Shown here piece after piece: positions 60,703-64,000 of a stretch of DNA of 64,000 bases; the stretch's first letter is position 1, and every line of letters begins with the position of its first letter. The stretch is from assembly GCF_900167525.1 (NCBI RefSeq), contig NZ_FUZQ01000002.1, positions 124,001-188,000 on the forward strand, read 5' to 3'. The notes beneath the pieces were generated by a model. The model had not been told where the DNA came from, searched no databases, and saw only the letters and a program-made list of their open reading frames with translations. The stretch is from Krasilnikoviella flava (GTDB taxonomy: Bacteria; Actinomycetota; Actinomycetes; Actinomycetales; Cellulomonadaceae). The position numbers and the translations under genes were made by a program.

Positions 60703-63371
60703 TGACGGCGACCACGGACAAGTCGACCGCGGCCGCGCCCCCGGTCGAGACGGTGACGCTCACCATCGACGAGGTCGAGGTGACCGTGCCGAAGGGCACG
60801 CTGATCATCCGCGCGGCCGAACAGGTGGGCATCGAGATCCCGCGGTTCTGCGACCACCCGCTGCTCGAGCCTGCCGGCGCGTGCCGGCAGTGCCTCGTCG
60901 AGGTCGCGATGCCGGACCGCGAGGGCAACGTGCGACCGATGCCGAAGCCGCAGGCCTCGTGCACGATGACGGTCACGCCCGGCATGGTCGTCAAGACGCA
61001 GCGCACGTCCCCGGTGGCCGACAAGGCGCAGCACGGGGTCATGGAGCTCCTGCTCATGAACCACCCGCTGGACTGCCCGGTGTGCGACAAGGGCGGCGAG
61101 TGCCCGCTGCAGAACCAGGCGATGTCCAACGGTCGCGCCGAGACCCGGTTCGAGGACGTCAAGCGCACGTTCCCCAAGCCCATCGCCGTGTCCACCGAGA
61201 TCCTGCTGGACCGCGAGCGCTGCGTGCTGTGCCAGCGCTGCACCCGGTTCGGCGAGGAGATCGCGGGCGACGCGTTCATCGCCCTGCAGGAGCGCGGCGC
61301 GCACCAGCAGATCGGCCGGTTCGACGAGACGGTGCTGGACTTCGCGCCGCCCCCGCAGGGCGAGCCGGCCGAGGCGACGTTCGGGTCCGCCGCGGTCACG
61401 GCCGGCGGGCAGCCGTTCGCGTCCTACTTCTCCGGCAACACCGTGCAGATCTGCCCGGTGGGGGCGCTGACCGGCGCGGCGTACCGGTTCCGCTCCCGCC
61501 CGTTCGACCTCGTGTCGACGCCGGGGATCTCCGAGCACGACTCGTGCGGCTCCGCGATCCGCGTCGACCACCGGCGCGGCGTGGTGCTGCGCCGGCTGTC
61601 GGGGGAGGACCCCGCGGTCAACGAGGAGTGGATCACCGACAAGGACCGGTTCGCCTTCACCTGGCAGGCGGCGCCGGACCGGCTCACCACCCCGCTGGTG
61701 CGCGACCGCGTGCTCGACGCGCACGGCGCCGTCGTGTCGCGCGGCGAGCTGCGGCCCGCGTCGTGGGTCGAGGCCTTCGAGCTGGCGGCCGAGGGCCTGG
61801 CCGCCGCCCGCGCGGCAGGCGGCGTCGGGGTCCTGCCGGGCGGCCGGCTCACCGTGGAGGACGCGTTCGCCTGGTCGCGCTTCGCGCGCACCGTGCTCGG
61901 CACGGACGACGTCGACCAGCGGGCCCGCGTGGGCTCGGCGGAGGAGACGGCGTTCCTCGGCCACGCGGTGGCCGGCACGGGAGTGGGTGTGACGTTCGGC
62001 GACGTCGAGGCCGCCCCCGCCGTGCTGCTGGCGGGCCTCGAGGCCGAGGAAGAGGCCGGGGTCACGTTCCTGCGGCTGCGCAAGGGGGTGCGTGCCCACG
62101 GCACGAGGGTGTGGTCCGTCGCGCCCTTCGCGAGCCGCGGCCTCGCCCGCCTGGACGGCGAGCTGCTGCCCGCCGCACCCGGCACGGAGGCCGAGTGGCT
62201 GGGCATCCTCGCGACCCGGGCCGCCGGCGGACTGGTGCCGGCCGACTCCGACGCCGCCGCGCTCGGCGCCGTCGCCGACGGCCTTGCCGCCCCCGGCGCG
62301 CTGATCCTCGTGGGCGAGCGGCTCGCGTCGTCGCCCGGTGCGTTCGCCGCCACGCTGCGGCTCGCAGAGGCCACCGGCGCTCGCGTCGCCTGGATCCCGC
62401 GGCGCGCGGGGGAGCGTGGCGGAGTCGAGGCCGGGCTGCTGCCCGGGCTGCTGCCGGGCGGTCGCCCGCTGACCGACCCGGCGGCCCGCGCGGAGGTCGC
62501 CGCCGCCTGGGCGGTCGACGCCGACGCCTTGCCGGTTGCTCCCGGCCGCGACGTCGCGGAGATCCTCGACGCGCTCTCGGTCGGCCAGCTCGGCGGCGCC
62601 CTCGTGGGCGGCGTGGAGCTCGCGGACCTGCCCGACCCGGAGCATGCCCGGCGCGCGCTCGCGGACGCGGGCTTCGTGGTCTCGCTCGAGGTGCGGACGA
62701 CCGAGGTCGTCGCGCTCGCAGACGTCGTCCTTCCTGTTGCTCCACCGGCCGAGAGGCCGGGGTCGTACTGGAACTGGGAGGGGCGGGTCCGGGCGTTCGG
62801 CCAGGCGCTGGAGTCGGCCGCGCTGCCCGACCACCGGGTGCTCGACGCCCTCGCCGCGCAGGCCGGCGTCGACCTCGGCAGCGCGACGCCTCTCGACGCA
62901 CACCGGGCGATCGCGGCGCTGCCTTCGTGGGGCGGCGCCCGGTTGCCGGCGCCGGTGGGCGAGGCCGTCGAGCCGCCCGAGGTGCCGCCGGGCTCCGCCG
63001 TGCTGGCGAGCTGGCACCTGCTGCTCGACGACGGCGCCCTGCAGGACGGCGAGCAGTTCCTCGCCGGCACGGCCAAGCGGCCGGTCGCGCGGATGTCCGC
63101 CGCCACGGCGGCCGCCGTCGACGTGTACGACGGCGACCGGGTGACCGTGGCCACCGACCGCGGCTCCGTGACGGTGCCCGTCGCCATCACGGAGATGGTC
63201 GACCACGTGGTGTGGCTCCCGCTCGCGTCGCGCGGCTGCCGGGTGCACGACACGCTCGGCGCTGCGCCGGGGGACCTGGTGCGGATCTCCCCGGTGGTCG
63301 AGCCTGCCGAGACCGCGAGCGGGGTCTCGACGAGCTCGACCGGCACGAACGAGCAGGGAGGGGCCGCATGA
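60702..63371 (+). CDS. nuoG: NADH-quinone oxidoreductase subunit G
   Basis: 889 residues, largest peripheral subunit. The N-terminal 2Fe-2S ferredoxin domain (Cys in [17 protein letters not shown]), the NuoG 4Fe-4S binding region ([17 protein letters not shown]), a further cluster ([11 protein letters not shown] ... CPVGAL) and a molybdopterin-oxidoreductase-like C-terminal half without metal site are all visible. The last 25 residues (from about 865) derive from a GTCGAGCC-family palindrome. ATG at 60702; its stop overlaps nuoH. Confidence 0.96.
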   Translation: MTATTDKSTAAAPPVETVTLTIDEVEVTVPKGTLIIRAAEQVGIEIPRFCDHPLLEPAGACRQCLVEVAMPDREGNVRPMPKPQASCTMTVTPGMVVKTQRTSPVADKAQHGVMELLLMNHPLDCPVCDKGGECPLQNQAMSNGRAETRFEDVKRTFPKPIAVSTEILLDRERCVLCQRCTRFGEEIAGDAFIALQERGAHQQIGRFDETVLDFAPPPQGEPAEATFGSAAVTAGGQPFASYFSGNTVQICPVGALTGAAYRFRSRPFDLVSTPGISEHDSCGSAIRVDHRRGVVLRRLSGEDPAVNEEWITDKDRFAFTWQAAPDRLTTPLVRDRVLDAHGAVVSRGELRPASWVEAFELAAEGLAAARAAGGVGVLPGGRLTVEDAFAWSRFARTVLGTDDVDQRARVGSAEETAFLGHAVAGTGVGVTFGDVEAAPAVLLAGLEAEEEAGVTFLRLRKGVRAHGTRVWSVAPFASRGLARLDGELLPAAPGTEAEWLGILATRAAGGLVPADSDAAALGAVADGLAAPGALILVGERLASSPGAFAATLRLAEATGARVAWIPRRAGERGGVEAGLLPGLLPGGRPLTDPAARAEVAAAWAVDADALPVAPGRDVAEILDALSVGQLGGALVGGVELADLPDPEHARRALADAGFVVSLEVRTTEVVALADVVLPVAPPAERPGSYWNWEGRVRAFGQALESAALPDHRVLDALAAQAGVDLGSATPLDAHRAIAALPSWGGARLPAPVGEAVEPPEVPPGSAVLASWHLLLDDGALQDGEQFLAGTAKRPVARMSAATAAAVDVYDGDRVTVATDRGSVTVPVAITEMVDHVVWLPLASRGCRVHDTLGAAPGDLVRISPVVEPAETASGVSTSSTGTNEQGGAA
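63294..63343 (+). repeat. GTCGAGCC palindrome forming the nuoG C-terminus
   Basis: GGTCGAGCCTGCCGAGACC and its near complement GGTCTCGACGAGCTCGACC surround a 7-base loop and are translated as [18 protein letters not shown]. It could fold in the mRNA just before the nuoH start. Confidence 0.75.
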
Positions 63372-64000
63372 TCCCCGGGGTCGCGTCCGACTTCAGCAAC
63401 GACTGGCTGTGGGTGTCGCTGATCAAGGCGGTGCTCATCGTCGTGTTCCTGCTGACCAGCGTGCTCTTCGCGATCTGGTTCGAGCGCAAGGTCGTGGCGC
63501 GCATGCAGGTGCGCCCCGGCCCCAACTGGCACGGCCCGTTCGGCCTGCTGCAGTCGCTCGCGGACGCGATGAAGCTGCTCCTCAAGGAGGACGTGAACGT
63601 CACCCGCGCGGACCGGATCGTGTACCTGCTGGCGCCGATGATCTCGGTGTTCTGCGCGCTGCTGGTGTTCGCGGTCATCCCGTTCGGCCCCGAGGTGACG
63701 ATCCCGTTCACCGAGTACACGACGCCGGCGCAGCTCACCGACTTCCCGGTGGCGGTGCTGTACGTGCTCGCCTGCGCGTCGATGGGCGTGTACGGCATCG
63801 TGCTCGGCGGCTGGTCGTCGGGGTCCACCTACCCGCTGCTCGGGTCGGTGCGGTCCACCGCCCAGGTGATCTCCTACGAGCTGGCCATGGGCCTGTCCCT
63901 GGTGAGCGTGTTCATCATGGCCGGCTCGATGTCGACCTCCCAGATCGTGGCCTCGCAGACGAGCATCTGGTGGTTCCTGCCCCTGCTGCCCGCCTTCGTC
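63368..64000 (+). CDS. nuoH: NADH-quinone oxidoreductase subunit H, N-terminal part (cut by window edge)
   Basis: 211 residues are visible before the right edge. NuoH is the membrane subunit that shapes the quinone channel. The conserved [17 protein letters not shown] follows helix 1 (about 37-53), then [18 protein letters not shown], and four more helices with the loop [20 protein letters not shown] at 63368 overlaps the nuoG stop, with CAGGGAGG 5 bases ahead. Later nuo genes should follow outside the window. Confidence 0.96.
   Translation, partial: MIPGVASDFSNDWLWVSLIKAVLIVVFLLTSVLFAIWFERKVVARMQVRPGPNWHGPFGLLQSLADAMKLLLKEDVNVTRADRIVYLLAPMISVFCALLVFAVIPFGPEVTIPFTEYTTPAQLTDFPVAVLYVLACASMGVYGIVLGGWSSGSTYPLLGSVRSTAQVISYELAMGLSLVSVFIMAGSMSTSQIVASQTSIWWFLPLLPAFV

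Noticed and set aside
61424-63532. 702-codon minus-strand frame opposite nuoG and nuoH
   Set aside because: Low-complexity antisense frame with no domain; nuoG and nuoH on the other strand are unmistakable.
1-64000. tRNA or rRNA genes and insertion sequences
   Set aside because: No cloverleaf-like gene ending, rRNA segment, transposase or terminal inverted repeat with a transposase frame was found by eye; a covariance-model scan was not possible.

Overview
The window is a contiguous piece of a very GC-rich actinobacterial chromosome. Gene content (MutY/DisA/RadA block, Rex, ResB-type cytochrome c assembly, complete menaquinone enzymology, actinobacterial small ribosomal protein bS22, DUF4229/DUF3048/DUF6230/DUF6114 proteins) points to the order Micrococcales, most likely the Cellulomonadaceae/Promicromonosporaceae side. 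That placement is inference from gene content, not a database match. No rRNA, tRNA, CRISPR array, phage or insertion sequence was recognised. Coding density is high and no gene-free stretch exceeds 300 bases.

Layout. 1-4526: glycerol catabolism (glpK partial, glpF, glpD on the minus strand; a divergent SorC-type regulator). 4585-11539: acetyltransferases, MutY, a basic membrane-anchored protein, the radA-disA pair and a DUF2087-barstar fusion. 11664-15383: a membrane protein, proC, and a TetR/ABC exporter operon. 15469-20261: beta-propeller phytase, TrkH/TrkA potassium uptake, an AcuC-type deacetylase. 20414-23705: bS22, a HAD phosphatase, glutaredoxin, the redox repressor Rex, and a divergent YceI/MarR pair. 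23767-28622: cytochrome c maturation (TlpA/ResA-like, CcdA, ResB, CcsB). 28635-51831: menaquinone genes menA, menE, menB, menC, menD, menF and menG, interrupted by two tandem duplicated gene pairs (DUF3048 lipoproteins; beta-propeller membrane proteins), an HtrA protease, a TetR/DUF6230/DUF6114 locus and a purine permease/8-oxoguanine deaminase pair. 51976-53590: an MFS transporter and a YtxH-like protein. 53882-end: menJ-like reductase followed without real gaps by nuoA, B, C, D, E, F, G and the start of nuoH.

How it fits together. Much of the second half is one respiratory theme: quinone synthesis, quinone saturation (MenJ), cytochrome c assembly and complex I. A near-perfect Rex operator (53815-53832) lies just upstream of menJ-nuo, and Rex itself is encoded at 21734-22393, giving a plausible NADH-responsive loop. 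Many genes that start a transcription unit have a TANNNT hexamer 6-8 bases before the start codon and no ribosome binding site, which is the signature of leaderless transcripts; I used it to choose starts.

The window also carries at least two families of dispersed palindromes. One (GTCGAGCCTGTCGAGACC-like) forms intergenic terminator-like hairpins and also contributes the C-terminal tails of NuoE and NuoG. The other (core GTCAGAGCCA / TGGCTCTGAC) occurs as a pair inserted in frame inside menE and as a related pair upstream of mutY. Other unexplained structures are a perfect 29-bp-arm hairpin (15394-15458) and a leader with mutually exclusive stems before bS22.
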